A stretch of 64,000 bases of DNA from Natrarchaeobius halalkaliphilus (GTDB taxonomy: Archaea; Halobacteriota; Halobacteria; Halobacteriales; Natrialbaceae): the NCBI RefSeq assembly GCF_003841485.1, contig NZ_REFY01000006.1, forward strand, positions 124,001 to 188,000, given 5' to 3'. Shown in pieces: positions 1-8,990 of the stretch; positions within the stretch are counted from its first letter, which is position 1; each line of letters opens with the position of its first letter. A program made the translations under genes and the position numbers. The notes under the pieces are model-generated. The model saw nothing but the letters and a program-made list of their open reading frames with translations. It was not told where the DNA came from and made no database searches.

Positions 1-863
1 GAGCGCGCTATCGGTTCCACCACCCAAAGTACGCGGTCGTCGACGATCGAGTTCTGGTCACGAGCGAAAACTGGAAGCCGTCGGGAATCGGCGGCGAATC
101 GAGTCGAGGCTGGGGCGTCAGGATCGGAGACGAGTCCCTCGCTACGGAGCTCGAAACGGTATTCAGGGCCGATTTCGAGGGGTGGGACACCCAGTCCGGA
201 TCGACGTTTCGCCAGAGTGCAACGTTCGTCGAGAACGACGGTGTCTCGAGTCCGTCCGAGTTCGAGACGGTCCACGAGGCGGCGACGGTCCCAGTCGACT
301 CCGTCGAGTTACTGGTGGCTCCGGACAACGCCGACCGACGGCTCGCGGAGCTACTCGCCGATGCGGACGACGAAATCCTCGTCAAACAGGCCAGTATCGC
401 AGACGACGTCGTCGTGCTCGAGGAAACGCTCGCGGCCGCGCGTCGCGGCGTCGACGTGCGGATTCTGCTCGATTCGACGTGGTACAACGAAGACGAAAAC
501 GCCGCACTCGCGGACGACCTCGAAGCCATCGCCGCCACCGAAGGGCTCTCGCTCGAGGCGAAACTGGTCGAGGATAGCGATCGGTTCGAGAAAGTTCACG
601 CCAAGGGGGTCGTCATCGACCGCGAAATCGCCGTCGTCGGCAGTGCGAACTGGAACGACAACGCCTTCGAGAACAACCGCGAGGTCCTCGTGGCGCTCCA
701 CAGCGGGGCGGCCGGTGAGTACTTCGCGGCCGTCTTCGAGGCCGACTGGAACGGCGGCGTCTGGTCGCTTCCGATCGAGCTCAGTGTCACAGTCGTCGCT
801 TTGCTGGTCGGTGCGGCGCTCCTCGGTCGGCGGTACGTTCGGTTCGGGGATCGAAATCCCTGA
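1..863 (+). CDS. Phospholipase D-like protein with C-terminal membrane anchor (5' end outside window)
   Basis: The reading frame is open from the window edge, so the true start lies upstream. Two HKD signatures are visible: HHPKYAVVDD (about bases 18-47), followed by SENW, and VHAKGVVIDR (about bases 594-623), followed by GSANWND. These are the paired H-x-K-x4-D half-sites that together form the active site of phospholipase D/cardiolipin synthase-type phosphodiesterases. The last 25-30 residues form one hydrophobic helix (LSVTVVALLVGAALLG) and a short basic tail, so the catalytic part is probably anchored in the membrane, perhaps facing outward. The exact substrate (phospholipid or nucleic acid) cannot be read from the fragment. 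Confidence 0.85.
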   Translation, partial: ARYRFHHPKYAVVDDRVLVTSENWKPSGIGGESSRGWGVRIGDESLATELETVFRADFEGWDTQSGSTFRQSATFVENDGVSSPSEFETVHEAATVPVDSVELLVAPDNADRRLAELLADADDEILVKQASIADDVVVLEETLAAARRGVDVRILLDSTWYNEDENAALADDLEAIAATEGLSLEAKLVEDSDRFEKVHAKGVVIDREIAVVGSANWNDNAFENNREVLVALHSGAAGEYFAAVFEADWNGGVWSLPIELSVTVVALLVGAALLGRRYVRFGDRNP

Positions 864-905
864 CGGTCATCGCGCTGAGCGGCCACGGCGGAGGCTGCTT
901 TCGAC

Positions 906-1334
906 TCAGTTCGCCGGTCCACAGACCTCGAGGCGCTCACAGCAGTCGCGTTCCGGATCGAAACAGTCCGGACACTCCGCGGGTCGGTCGATGATCGTGT
1001 CGAGGCGCTCTGCGACCGTATCGTCGATGACGCTCTCGAGAGTTCGCGCCTCGTCGCGAAACTCCGCGACTTCGAGAACGTTCGTGAGAAACCGCTCGAT
1101 GATGCAGTAGGTCTGTAAGGCGTTGTGGGCTCGCTCGAGGCCCTCGTCGGTGAGACTCGCTCCCTTGTATTTTTCGTGTTCGACGAACCCCCGGTTCTCG
1201 AGCTTACCGATCATCTCGTTGACGCTTGCCGGACTAACACCGAGGATGTCCGCGAGGGTTCCAGTCGATGCCGGCCCTTCGTCCATGCGCTGTGCGAGGT
1301 AGATCGCCTTGAGGTATTGGTCTGCAGTGTTCAT
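906..1334 (-). CDS. DtxR/MntR-family metal-dependent transcriptional regulator
   Basis: The 142-residue protein starts MNTADQYLKAIYLAQ and has the N-terminal winged helix of the DtxR/SirR family (TLADILGVSPASVNEMIGKLENRGFVEHEKYKG), followed by the metal-binding dimerisation helices (YCIIERFLTNVL, a typical DtxR interface). The C-terminus is Cys-rich (CPDCFDPERDCCERLEVCG), consistent with metal coordination. Longer reading-frame starts upstream lack family similarity, so the start at 1334 was chosen. It lies 55 bp downstream of a ferritin-like gene on the same strand, which suggests iron or manganese homeostasis. Family assignment is firm; the metal and target genes are inference. Confidence 0.9.
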   Translation of the reverse strand: MNTADQYLKAIYLAQRMDEGPASTGTLADILGVSPASVNEMIGKLENRGFVEHEKYKGASLTDEGLERAHNALQTYCIIERFLTNVLEVAEFRDEARTLESVIDDTVAERLDTIIDRPAECPDCFDPERDCCERLEVCGPAN

Positions 1335-1389
1335 CGCATCCCTCCGCCGGAGGCGTGGCCGTTGCCGGTCGTATTCGCCGCTCGCCCGT

Positions 1390-1884
1390 TCATGCTCGAT
1401 GCTCCATGATCTCGGTGACTTCCTCGGCCCCTTCTTTCTCCTCGGTGCGAATCTCCGACAGCGTCTCGAGAAGCCGGTCCCGGTCGATGGCGAACTCGAC
1501 GTCGGAGGCTTCGATCGCATCGATCAGATCGTCGTAGAACTTGTAAGCCGTTTCCTCGTTACAGAGCTGATCGTAGAGAACGCCGTCGGTATCCTCGGGT
1601 GGGCCGTACTGTGCATCGACCAGCGCATTGATCTCCTCGTAGGCGACGGTTTCGGCGTCGAGGTCGTCGATCAGCGCCTCCAAGCGCTCGCGATGGTCGG
1701 CCGACTCGGATGCGGCTTCGACGAGCAACTCGCGAATCTCGTCGTCGACTGCATCCCGCTGTTCGGGGGGGAGCGACTCGAGGTGGTGGGCGGCGCGTGA
1801 CTCGACGACTTCCTCGAGAACGACGCCGATCTGGAGGAGTCGAGCGAGCTGGTGATCGCTCGAGACACGCTGTCCCATACTCAT
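1390..1884 (-). CDS. Ferritin-like domain protein
   Basis: This 164-residue, very acidic, all-helical protein has four long amphipathic helices with repeated E-x(n)-E and E-x2-H patterns (EEVVESRAAHHLESL, EAASESADHRERLEAL, ETAYKFYDDLIDAIEAS, EEKEGAEEVTEIMEH), as expected of a carboxylate-bridged di-iron four-helix bundle. It lacks the rubredoxin-like Cys pairs of classic rubrerythrin. It sits directly upstream of the DtxR-type regulator on the same strand and probably forms a two-gene metal/oxidative-stress unit with it. Di-iron binding and iron storage or peroxide reduction are family inferences. Confidence 0.75.
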   Translation of the reverse strand: MSMGQRVSSDHQLARLLQIGVVLEEVVESRAAHHLESLPPEQRDAVDDEIRELLVEAASESADHRERLEALIDDLDAETVAYEEINALVDAQYGPPEDTDGVLYDQLCNEETAYKFYDDLIDAIEASDVEFAIDRDRLLETLSEIRTEEKEGAEEVTEIMEHRA

Positions 1885-2125
1885 GCGTACGCTTCGGTGT
1901 GCCTCTTATTTAACTTCCTGCATCTTCTCCGGCGGTAACGATCGGGGATCGGACCGTCTCGACTCTCGTGGGGGTGCGATATCGCTGACCGCCACCAATA
2001 GCACTGATCATCACGAATCAGCACGGGCCGCCACTGGTCGGCTGTCGAGCGCCAGTCGGGATCGGTTGGTTCCAACCGTCGGCGGTGAACGCACCGCTTT
2101 TGGGTGTTCCGTGACTACCGCCGGT

Positions 2126-3142
2126 ATGAACCTCACCAACCGACCCCGGCGGCTCCGACAGGACCGGGTTCGCGATCTGGTCAGCGAAACGACCCTCGAG
2201 CCCACGGATCTCATCGCGCCGGTGTTCGTCGATGCGACGACTGACGAGCGGATCCAGATCGAGTCGATGCCCGGCCACGAGCGCGTCCCGATCGACGAGA
2301 GCGTCGACCGCGTCGAGGGCGTCCTCGAGACGGGTGTCGAGGCCGTCATGCTGTTCGGGATCCCCTCTTCGAAGGACTCGGCGGGGAGCCGTGCCTGGGC
2401 AGACGACGGCGTTATTCAGGACGCAGTTCGGCGGATAACGGCCGAAACCGACGCGTACGTCATCACCGACGTCTGTCTCTGTGAGTACACCGAACACGGC
2501 CACTGCGGGCCGCTCGAGCCGGGCCTCGCGGACGAGAAAGGAGGTGGGACTGCGGATCACGGCTCTCGGGAATCCACCCTGACCGTCGACAACGATGCGA
2601 CGCTCGAGTCCCTCGAGAAGATCGCCGTCTCACACGCCGAGGCGGGATCGGATATGATCGCACCCAGCGGGATGATGGACGGGATGGTCGCGGCGATCAG
2701 ACGCGGCCTCGACCGGGCCGGCTTCGAACACGTTCCGATCATGAGCTACGCGGCGAAGTACCAGAGCGCTTTCTACGGGCCGTTCAGGGACGCAGCCGAC
2801 GGTGCGCCCGAATTCGGTGGTCGTCGACACTACCAGATGGATCCGGCGAACGCACGCGAGGCGATGCGGGAGGTCGAACTGGACGTCGACCAGGGTGCTG
2901 ACGTCCTGATGGTCAAACCCGCGCTTCCCTACCTCGACGTTGTCCGGGACGTCAGCCGGGAGTTCGACCATCCCGTCGCCGCCTACAACGTCTCCGGCGA
3001 GTACGCCATGCTGTGTGCTGCCGCCGACAAGGGCTGGCTCGACCTCGAGGAGGTCGCACTCGAGTCGCTGGTGTCGATCAAACGCGCCGGTGCAGACCTG
3101 ATCCTGACGTACTTCGCGGAAGACGTCGGTCGATCGCTCTAG
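2126..3142 (+). CDS. hemB: Delta-aminolevulinic acid dehydratase (porphobilinogen synthase)
   Basis: HemB condenses two 5-aminolevulinate molecules into porphobilinogen in tetrapyrrole synthesis. The 338-residue product has the zinc triad in CLCEYTEHGHCG, the first Schiff-base Lys region MSYAAKYQSAFYGPFR, the motif MVKPALPYLDVV, and AAYNVSGEYAM near the C-terminus; all are HemB hallmarks. The ATG at 2126 gives the usual family N-terminus (NRPRRLR..VRDLVSET); an in-frame GTG lies 15 bp upstream. Frame extension further upstream has no similarity and is non-coding. hemL, the enzyme that supplies its substrate, lies 2.4 kb downstream on the same strand, separated by amt. Confidence 0.96.
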   Translation: MNLTNRPRRLRQDRVRDLVSETTLEPTDLIAPVFVDATTDERIQIESMPGHERVPIDESVDRVEGVLETGVEAVMLFGIPSSKDSAGSRAWADDGVIQDAVRRITAETDAYVITDVCLCEYTEHGHCGPLEPGLADEKGGGTADHGSRESTLTVDNDATLESLEKIAVSHAEAGSDMIAPSGMMDGMVAAIRRGLDRAGFEHVPIMSYAAKYQSAFYGPFRDAADGAPEFGGRRHYQMDPANAREAMREVELDVDQGADVLMVKPALPYLDVVRDVSREFDHPVAAYNVSGEYAMLCAAADKGWLDLEEVALESLVSIKRAGADLILTYFAEDVGRSL

Positions 3143-3605
3143 TCGCTGATAGCGCAGCTTTGACGGCCGAACCGTGTTCGGATGCGATCGAATTTCGCAC
3201 GTATTCGGACGAACGTCCATTGTATTGGCCGACTGACTACTGGAGGGGCAATATCTGCCGCGCGTGGAGACGAGCGAGCCACTGTGGCCCACAAGTCGTG
3301 CTTTGTAACCGAGTAGAACTCCTCATCCAGGATCGTCGTGGTTTACGAATCCACAATATATAACCGCCACTCGAAAGAGACTCGAGATTGAATACCATAA
3401 TATGCCTTATATCACCTTTGAATCTGGACGCCATTCCCTAATATGGGTGATTACTGGACGTATATTAACGCTAACCCTTATATGGAGCTAGTTCATCAGC
3501 ACCAGACGTGATTCAGAAGACAACCATGGCTGAAAGAAGCTTGTTCGTGGACAAACGTCTACCAAATTGTACCGATACGAAAACTCTCACGGAGGGATCG
3601 AGCTG
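3143..3605. promoter_or_regulatory. Intergenic region with the presumed amt promoter
   Basis: About 460 bp without a convincing gene. The last 200 bp are clearly more AT-rich than the surroundings and carry repeated TATAT-type boxes, including CCTTATATCAC (about 3406), CCCTAATATGGG (about 3436, nearly palindromic) and CCCTTATATGG (about 3476). The last is the best TATA candidate for the amt gene and would give a leader near 95 nt. A Shine-Dalgarno-like GGAGGG at 3591-3596 lies 9 nt before the ATG at 3606. The repeated boxes could be nitrogen-regulator sites, which is inference only. Confidence 0.5.
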
Positions 3606-5336
3606 ATGGATCCGATTTTCCTGCAGGTCGAGACCGCCGACCTCGAGCAACTCGCCACCGGAATGAATCTGATGTGGGCGCTGACGGTCACGTTCCTCAT
3701 CTTCTTCATGCACGCGGGATTCGCGATGCTCGAGGCCGGCCAGGTCCGTTCGAAGAACGTCGCGAATCAGCTGACGAAGAACATGCTGACCTGGGCGGTC
3801 GGAATCTTCGTGTTCTTCGTCATCGGGATGGGGATTTCGAACAACGTCGGTTCGGCACTGGGCGGCGGCGACGCCAGTCCGCTGACGATGTTCGGTGAAG
3901 GATCGTTCGACTGGGCGATGTGGCTCTTCAGTGCGGTGTTCGCGATGACGGCCGCGACGATCGTTTCCGGTGCGGTCGCCGGTCGCGCGAAGCTCCGTGC
4001 GTACGTCACGTACACGTTCTTGCTCGCGGGAGTCATCTACCCGGTCGTCGCGGCAATGGTCTGGTACGCTCCCGGTGGAACGCCGATCCTCGAGAGTCTG
4101 GGCTTCGCTGACTTCGCGGGCGGAATGGTCGTCCACGGCGTCGGCGGTGTCGCCGGGCTGACCGCAGCCTGGGTTCTCGGTGCACGCATGGACAAGTACA
4201 ACAGCGACGGAAGCGTCAACATCATTCCCGGCCACTCGATGACGTTCGCGGTGCTCGGAACGTTGATCCTCTGTTTCGGCTGGTTTGGCTTCAACGTGGG
4301 GACGGCCGCGACGGTCATCAACCCGGAGACGTTCGAACTGGCTGACTTCGATTACGTCGGGAGCATCGCGATGGTCACCGCACTCGGAATGGGACTTGGC
4401 GCACTCGGTGCGTCAGTCGTTTCGATCGCGATGAACGGCAAAGTCGATACGCTGTACGTCGCAAACGGCATGCTCGCCGGCCTCGTCGGCGTCACCGGAC
4501 CGACGGACCTCATCACGCCGATGGGTGCGATCGCGATCGGCTTCCTCGCAGGCGCACAGCTGCCGATCGTCTTCAAGCTCGTCGACGAAAAGCTCAAGAT
4601 CGACGACGTCTGCGCCGTCTTCCCGGTCCACGGGACCGCGGGGATGCTCGGGCTGATCATCTACCCGCTCTGGTCGCTCGAGGGATCTGCGATCGGCGGC
4701 GGCGTGATCGCCGGGGGCATTCTCTCGATCGAAGCGAGCGCGTTCGCGCCACAGATCATCGGCGTCGCGGTCATCACCGTTTGGACGGTGCTCGCGACCG
4801 CAGCCGTCTGGGGTGCGTTCAAAGCGATCGGACAAGCTCGAGTCACGACCGACCACGAGCGTGACGGTCTCGATCTGTCCGAACACGGCGTCGATACCTA
4901 CCCCGAGTTCGGTCAGCCGGACGTCGCAACGGACGGCGGCCACGCGACCGACGACAAGATCATCCGCACTGACGGCGGTGAACCGAACGACGGCGAACTG
5001 AAGATGGTTACGGCAGTCGTTCGCCCGGACCGTCTCGGTGCAGTCAAGAAGTCGCTGGCCGAGGTCGGCGCACCGTCGCTGACCGTCACCAACGTCTCCG
5101 GACGCGGCTCACAGCCCGCAAAGAAGGGTCAATGGCGCGGCGAGGAGTACACGGTCGACCTTCACCAGAAGGTTAAAATCGAGTGCGTCGTCGCTGACAT
5201 CCCCGCTGGTGACGTCGTCGACGCGATCGCGGACGCTGCGAACACCGGCGAACCGGGCGACGGCAAGATCTTCGTCCTGCCGGTCGAGAGCGCCCACCAG
5301 GTCAGAACGGGTAAAACCGGTCAGGACGCGGTCTAA
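3606..5336 (+). CDS. amt: Ammonium transporter (Amt) with fused C-terminal P-II (GlnK) domain
   Basis: The 576-residue protein begins with an 11-helix Amt/Mep/Rh channel (residues about 15-415) with family signatures such as [42 protein letters not shown] and [11 protein letters not shown]. After an acidic linker (about 416-460) the chain continues into a full P-II domain: [20 protein letters not shown] at its start, T-loop region [16 protein letters not shown], and B/C-loop [22 protein letters not shown] normally is a separate trimer that plugs Amt in response to ATP/ADP/2-oxoglutarate, so here channel and gate are one polypeptide. The Tyr that is uridylylated in bacterial GlnK is Trp in this copy (QWRGEEY). 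The start at 3606 is chosen because it has a good ribosome site. Confidence 0.95.
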   Translation: MDPIFLQVETADLEQLATGMNLMWALTVTFLIFFMHAGFAMLEAGQVRSKNVANQLTKNMLTWAVGIFVFFVIGMGISNNVGSALGGGDASPLTMFGEGSFDWAMWLFSAVFAMTAATIVSGAVAGRAKLRAYVTYTFLLAGVIYPVVAAMVWYAPGGTPILESLGFADFAGGMVVHGVGGVAGLTAAWVLGARMDKYNSDGSVNIIPGHSMTFAVLGTLILCFGWFGFNVGTAATVINPETFELADFDYVGSIAMVTALGMGLGALGASVVSIAMNGKVDTLYVANGMLAGLVGVTGPTDLITPMGAIAIGFLAGAQLPIVFKLVDEKLKIDDVCAVFPVHGTAGMLGLIIYPLWSLEGSAIGGGVIAGGILSIEASAFAPQIIGVAVITVWTVLATAAVWGAFKAIGQARVTTDHERDGLDLSEHGVDTYPEFGQPDVATDGGHATDDKIIRTDGGEPNDGELKMVTAVVRPDRLGAVKKSLAEVGAPSLTVTNVSGRGSQPAKKGQWRGEEYTVDLHQKVKIECVVADIPAGDVVDAIADAANTGEPGDGKIFVLPVESAHQVRTGKTGQDAV

Positions 5337-5588
5337 CGACCCTCGGAGGGGTTTCGGCGGCAGTCGTCGCGCTCTCCCGACCCGATAGCTGACGTTCGAT
5401 CCGAAGCTGAGGTTCGATCCGATTTTCGTCGCGCGCGGTTTCACGACATTCGTCGATAGAGAGCTCGCCGTCAGCGAGTCGATCCCGGTCCCCGCGGCCG
5501 ATCTCATCGCTGAATACCACAACGATTCCTCGAGGATCATCGATCGACCTCGGTACTACTTTGCCGTCCCAACGCGAACGGGGATCGT

Positions 5589-6935
5589 ATGAACCACGAC
5601 AATTCGCGTACCCTGTACGATCGAGCGCTCTCGGTGATGCCGGGCGGCGTCAACTCCGCGGTTCGTGCGGCGATCGAACCCTATCCGTTTTTCGTCCGGA
5701 GAGGTGCCGGCGGACACGTCGTCGACGCGGACGGGAACCGGTACATCGACTGGGTGATGGGTCTCGGACCGCTGTTGCTGGGTCACGATCTGCCCGAATC
5801 CGTCCGCGCCGGAATTCAGCGAAACGCAAGCGAGGGACCGATGTACGGTACCCCAACGGAGATCGAAGTGGATCTCGCGGAGTTCGTCGTCCGGCACGTT
5901 CCGAGCGTCGAGAAGATCCGATTCGTCAATTCGGGAACCGAGGCGACGGTCTCGGCCGTTCGACTCGCCCGTGGCTACACCGGCCGGAACAAGATCGTCG
6001 TCATGCACGGTGGCTACCACGGGGCCCAGGAGTCGACGCTGGTCGGCGGCGATGCCGAGAATCCGTCGCCGTCATCTGCCGGAATCCCACAGTCGTTCGC
6101 AGAACACACCGTTCCGGTTCCGTTCAACGACGAAGACGCGATCCGCGACGTCTTCGACGCCCACGGCGACGATATCGCCGCCGTCCTCACTGAACCGATC
6201 CTCGGCAACTACGGGATCGTCCACCCCGAAGAGGGGTACCACGAGTTCCTTCGCCAGATCACGGACGAGCACGGCTCGCTGTTGATCTTCGACGAAGTGA
6301 TCACCGGGTTCCGCGTCGGTGGCCTCGGCTGTGCACAGAGCGAGTTCGGCGTCACACCCGATCTCACCACGTTCGGCAAGATCATCGGCGGCGGCTTCCC
6401 CGTCGGCGCGATCGGTGGTCGCGCCGACATCGTCGAACACTTCGCACCGACGGGTGACGTCTTCCAGGCCGGCACCTTCTCCGGCCATCCAGTAACGATG
6501 GCCGCCGGCCTCGAGACCCTCCAGTTCGCCGCCGCGAACGACGTCTACGACCACGTCAACGGACTGGGCGACCGCCTCCGCCGAGGACTGTCGGATATCG
6601 TTGCCGATCAGGCACCGAGCTACACCGTCACGGGGACCGACAGCATGTTCAAAGTGATCTTCACGCGAGACGGCCCCGGAAAGGAATCGCTCGAGGAGCA
6701 ATGCGACGCCGGCTGTCGGCAACATCCGACCTGTCCGCGCTACGACTACTGTCCGAAGAACGCGGCCGACGTAAAAGACGCCGAGACCGAACGCTGGCGG
6801 CGCATCTTCTGGGGCGAGATGAAAGATCAGGGAATCTTCCTCTCGCAAAACCAGTTCGAGTGTCAGTTCGTCAGCTACGGTCACACCGACGACGACGTCG
6901 AGGAAACGCTCGAGGCGTACAAAGACGTGCTGTGA
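5589..6935 (+). CDS. hemL: Glutamate-1-semialdehyde 2,1-aminomutase
   Basis: PLP enzyme converting glutamate-1-semialdehyde to 5-aminolevulinate, the substrate of HemB encoded upstream. The 448-residue protein starts [27 protein letters not shown], has the [22 protein letters not shown] substrate/PLP region, the PLP aspartate in [12 protein letters not shown], and the Schiff-base Lys in [17 protein letters not shown]. Between the usual core and C-terminal region is a Cys-rich insert (about residues 370-390, [18 protein letters not shown]; spacing C-x3-C-x5-C-x5-C), which the classical enzyme lacks. Family assignment is secure; the role of the insert, perhaps a metal or redox switch, is unknown. 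Confidence 0.95.
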   Translation: MNHDNSRTLYDRALSVMPGGVNSAVRAAIEPYPFFVRRGAGGHVVDADGNRYIDWVMGLGPLLLGHDLPESVRAGIQRNASEGPMYGTPTEIEVDLAEFVVRHVPSVEKIRFVNSGTEATVSAVRLARGYTGRNKIVVMHGGYHGAQESTLVGGDAENPSPSSAGIPQSFAEHTVPVPFNDEDAIRDVFDAHGDDIAAVLTEPILGNYGIVHPEEGYHEFLRQITDEHGSLLIFDEVITGFRVGGLGCAQSEFGVTPDLTTFGKIIGGGFPVGAIGGRADIVEHFAPTGDVFQAGTFSGHPVTMAAGLETLQFAAANDVYDHVNGLGDRLRRGLSDIVADQAPSYTVTGTDSMFKVIFTRDGPGKESLEEQCDAGCRQHPTCPRYDYCPKNAADVKDAETERWRRIFWGEMKDQGIFLSQNQFECQFVSYGHTDDDVEETLEAYKDVL

Positions 6936-7074
6936 GGCGCGTCCTCTCGAGTGACACGTCCGCTATCACACTGTCCGTCACGCGATCTACCACGCCGACT
7001 CCGACGGCACCCCTCGCACCGACGATCGGCGCGGAGGTCTTCACTCTCGGTATTCTATCCGCTTCGACGAGACG

Positions 7075-7752
7075 ATGACTCGAGTGTTGACACCCACAGA
7101 CGAAGTTGACTGGGTGCGCCTCATCGAACGGCTTCTCTATCTCTTTCCGCCGGTGATCGGCGTCGGTCTCGTCGGCGTCCTCCGGGAGGCCGACCCCGGC
7201 GTCCCGGGCCTCGAGCGAGGACTGTTGCTCGTCGGAACCTTCGGCTACACCGTCCTGACGCTGGCTCTCGCGATCGCCCTCTACGCTGACGCCCGGCGCG
7301 TCCGCCACAGAGCAGGTGCAAGCGGCCACTGGAAGCCTCGACCGTGGTTGAACGCCCTGTTCGCGCTGTTGTGGGCACCGGTCGCGGGTGTGTTCTACCT
7401 CTCCCGGCGTCACAACCGTTTTGGCACTCGCGCCGGGTGGTCGGGCTGGTGGCTGGTAATCGCCGCGTCGTTCGCGGCGACGATAATCGGGTTCTCGATG
7501 GCATTGATCGCGGTCGTCTTCGCCGTTCCGGGATTGCTTCCCACGGCTATCGGCTTCGCCGGAGCGATTGCCTTCGGCGCATTTCCGATCGCGATCTACC
7601 AGGACTCCGCCTACGTCTGTCTCGAGGGGAACTCCTGGCAACCCAACCCCGGCCTGTATCTGGGACTCGCGTTTCTCAGCCTGTCGATACCGCCGTTGCA
7701 GCCCCTCGTTGCCGGCTATTATCTGTTTCGACGACGCCTTGCGCTTCGATAA
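7075..7752 (+). CDS. Polytopic membrane protein of unknown function
   Basis: 225 residues, with hydrophobic segments at roughly 18-38, 48-70, 95-115, 122-150, 155-175 and 190-215, so probably six membrane helices with short basic loops (YLSRRHNRFGTR, FRRRLALR). I recognise no catalytic or transport motif. It stands alone between hemL and the tRNA-Arg gene. It is the last core gene before the integrated element and its composition matches the chromosome. Function unknown. Confidence 0.75.
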   Translation: MTRVLTPTDEVDWVRLIERLLYLFPPVIGVGLVGVLREADPGVPGLERGLLLVGTFGYTVLTLALAIALYADARRVRHRAGASGHWKPRPWLNALFALLWAPVAGVFYLSRRHNRFGTRAGWSGWWLVIAASFAATIIGFSMALIAVVFAVPGLLPTAIGFAGAIAFGAFPIAIYQDSAYVCLEGNSWQPNPGLYLGLAFLSLSIPPLQPLVAGYYLFRRRLALR

Positions 7753-7837
7753 GAGGTTCGACCACTCGAGGATCCACGACGGGTCTCGAGTGCGAATCCA
7801 CACTGCTTATGCCAGTTGATCTTCGATTCGTACTCGA

Positions 7838-7912
7838 GGGCACGTAGCTCAGTCTGGAAAGAGCGTCGGACTTCTAATCCGACGGTCGTGGGTTCAAATC
7901 CCATCGTGCCCG
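7838..7912 (+). tRNA. tRNA-Arg (anticodon TCT); attachment site of the provirus
   Basis: A complete cloverleaf can be drawn: acceptor stem GGGCACG/CGTGCCC, D-arm GCTC..GAGC, anticodon stem TCGGA/TCCGA with loop CTTCTAA (anticodon TCT), and T-arm GTGGG/CCCAT-type stem around TTCAAAT. The discriminator base is G and no CCA is encoded. The last 13 bases plus 3 more (7900-7915) recur exactly at 30019-30034, so the 3' end of this gene is the integration target and the tRNA is kept intact on the left side. Confidence 0.95.
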
Positions 7913-7915
7913 TAC
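7900..7915 (+). repeat. Left attachment site (attL core)
   Basis: CCCATCGTGCCCGTAC; covers the T-arm/acceptor 3' part of tRNA-Arg plus three flanking bases. Identical to 30019-30034; flanks differ immediately on both sides. Confidence 0.9.
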
Positions 7916-8020
7916 GAAAATTATCGTCTCAGTGCCCCTCGAGCATATTTAGCCATGAGTGGCTCACTGGACGAAATTCGGCCGATCTTCAGGTCCGGTT
8001 TCACTCTGAGAATCCGGATC

Positions 8021-8037
8021 CCGTTCAACAGTTGAAC
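8021..8037. promoter_or_regulatory. Palindrome near the left end of the provirus
   Basis: CCGTTCAACAGTTGAAC contains perfect 6-bp arms GTTCAA/TTGAAC around CAG. It sits about 110 bp inside attL. A related palindrome with compensating base changes (GTTCAG-CAA-CTGAAC) lies about 100 bp beyond attR at 30139-30153, in otherwise similar context. Candidate recombinase accessory-arm or repressor/replication-protein site. Confidence 0.5.
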
Positions 8038-8072
8038 ACCCCCCTTCGCAGTCTGGCGGTTTTTGTTGTCGG

Positions 8073-8324
8073 ATGTTCGTCGAGGTGGTCTGCGTGAGTT
8101 TCACGCCTCTGACGTCGGCCGAGACATCCGCCTGTCGACACTGTGGAGCCCATATTACCAACCAGTTTGCGCGCGTCTTCGGTGACGATCGCGATCGCGC
8201 CCACCGTTGCGGCGAGTGCGACAGCTACGCCCGACTGAGCCGGGGCTCTGCCGCCGGACTCGAGGTACCGATCCCGGATCCAGAGACGTCACTCGGTCGC
8301 CACGGAGGTGAGCCAGATGCGTGA
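8073..8324 (+). CDS. Small zinc-ribbon protein (DUF7563-like, haloviral type)
   Basis: 83 residues (or 76 from a GTG at 8094). It has a C-x2-C pair CRHCGAH and a second pair HRCGECD separated by about 25 residues, and the phrase ITNQFARVFGDDRDRAHRCGEC matches, from memory, the short haloarchaeal/haloviral family DUF7563. First gene of the left operon; its stop overlaps the next start by 8 bp. A degenerate paralogue that has lost the first Cys lies inverted beside tRNA-Tyr (31893-32132). Probably a nucleic-acid-binding accessory protein; the exact role is unknown. Confidence 0.75.
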   Translation: MFVEVVCVSFTPLTSAETSACRHCGAHITNQFARVFGDDRDRAHRCGECDSYARLSRGSAAGLEVPIPDPETSLGRHGGEPDA

Positions 8325-8451
8325 GTCGCTGTTCGTCCCTGCGAGCGAACTGTACGACGTCTCGAGCGGAACGTCCGTCGTCCATCCTGCTCACCAGGCG
8401 ACCGACGCCGACGTTCGCCGTGCCCTCGAGAATCGAGGTGAAGTCGCATGA
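8317..8451 (+). CDS. 44-residue conserved viral protein
   Basis: Short acidic/polar protein MRESLFVPASELYDVSSG.. with C-terminus VRRALENRGEVA. Its reality is supported by overlaps with both neighbours (8 bp upstream, ATGA with the next gene) and by a recognisable paralogue at 31760-31900 on the opposite strand, in which YDVS, HPA.QATDA.VR.ALEN are kept. Differences between copies are mostly conservative, as expected of a protein under selection. Function unknown. Confidence 0.7.
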   Translation: MRESLFVPASELYDVSSGTSVVHPAHQATDADVRRALENRGEVA

Positions 8452-8990
8452 GCGGGGAATCCTCGAGCGAAACTTACCGAATCAACGGCGACCAGATCCC
8501 GGTCGAACAGGTTGACGAGTTCGACGGTGACCGAATTCTCTCGACTGACGTAACCAGGGCTGTTAACGAAGGATTCGACTTCACGGATATTTGGCGTCAT
8601 GCGTCCGTAGAAGTCGAGAACGACGGAGAGACTTTTACCGCGACCGTCGTTGCGTGCGAGATCGAACACGGAATGGGCGCGATCAGGCTGACTGACATCG
8701 AGGAAAACAAAATCGAAGTCGCCGGGCATGAGGTGTACGCTACCCAAAAAAGCATTCTTCCATGTCCTGTCTGTGAGTCGAGTCGAGAGGTGTACTATCT
8801 CGGCTCGAGGAATTCGCTCACCGCTGGCGACGAGCCCAGGTCCTACACGGTTTCCGGATGGGTGTGTCCAGAGTGTGAATCGACTCTTGAGGTAACGGAC
8901 GAAGATCTGAGAAACGGCTCGGGGAACGTAGCATGGGCGGACGTGATCGTTCGGTCACGACAGCTGGGAGGTGAGCGCAATGTCGAGTGA
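8448..8990 (+). CDS. Zinc-ribbon protein of the left viral operon
   Basis: 180 residues; start overlaps the previous stop (ATGA). The N-terminal 100 residues form an acidic alpha/beta region without known motifs. The C-terminal half has two CPxC knuckles (CPVCESS about residue 104, CPECEST about 142) bracketing a beta-rich segment, a classical zinc-ribbon layout. The N-terminal phrase SGESSS is also found in the truncated relic at 31684-31770. Likely DNA-, RNA- or protein-binding early viral protein. Confidence 0.75.
   Translation: MSGESSSETYRINGDQIPVEQVDEFDGDRILSTDVTRAVNEGFDFTDIWRHASVEVENDGETFTATVVACEIEHGMGAIRLTDIEENKIEVAGHEVYATQKSILPCPVCESSREVYYLGSRNSLTAGDEPRSYTVSGWVCPECESTLEVTDEDLRNGSGNVAWADVIVRSRQLGGERNVE

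Noticed and set aside
5302-5520. 72-residue minus-strand frame between amt and hemL
   Set aside because: Acidic but without motif, overlaps the amt end and lacks a promoter; the region also holds short repeats of GTTCGATCCGA that could generate chance frames.
6072-6884. Long open frame antisense to hemL
   Set aside because: It mirrors the codon pattern of hemL; long antisense frames are expected in GC-rich haloarchaeal DNA. The same holds for frames antisense to ncsA, the ABC ATPase, the Rio kinase, nfo and the PQQ proteins.
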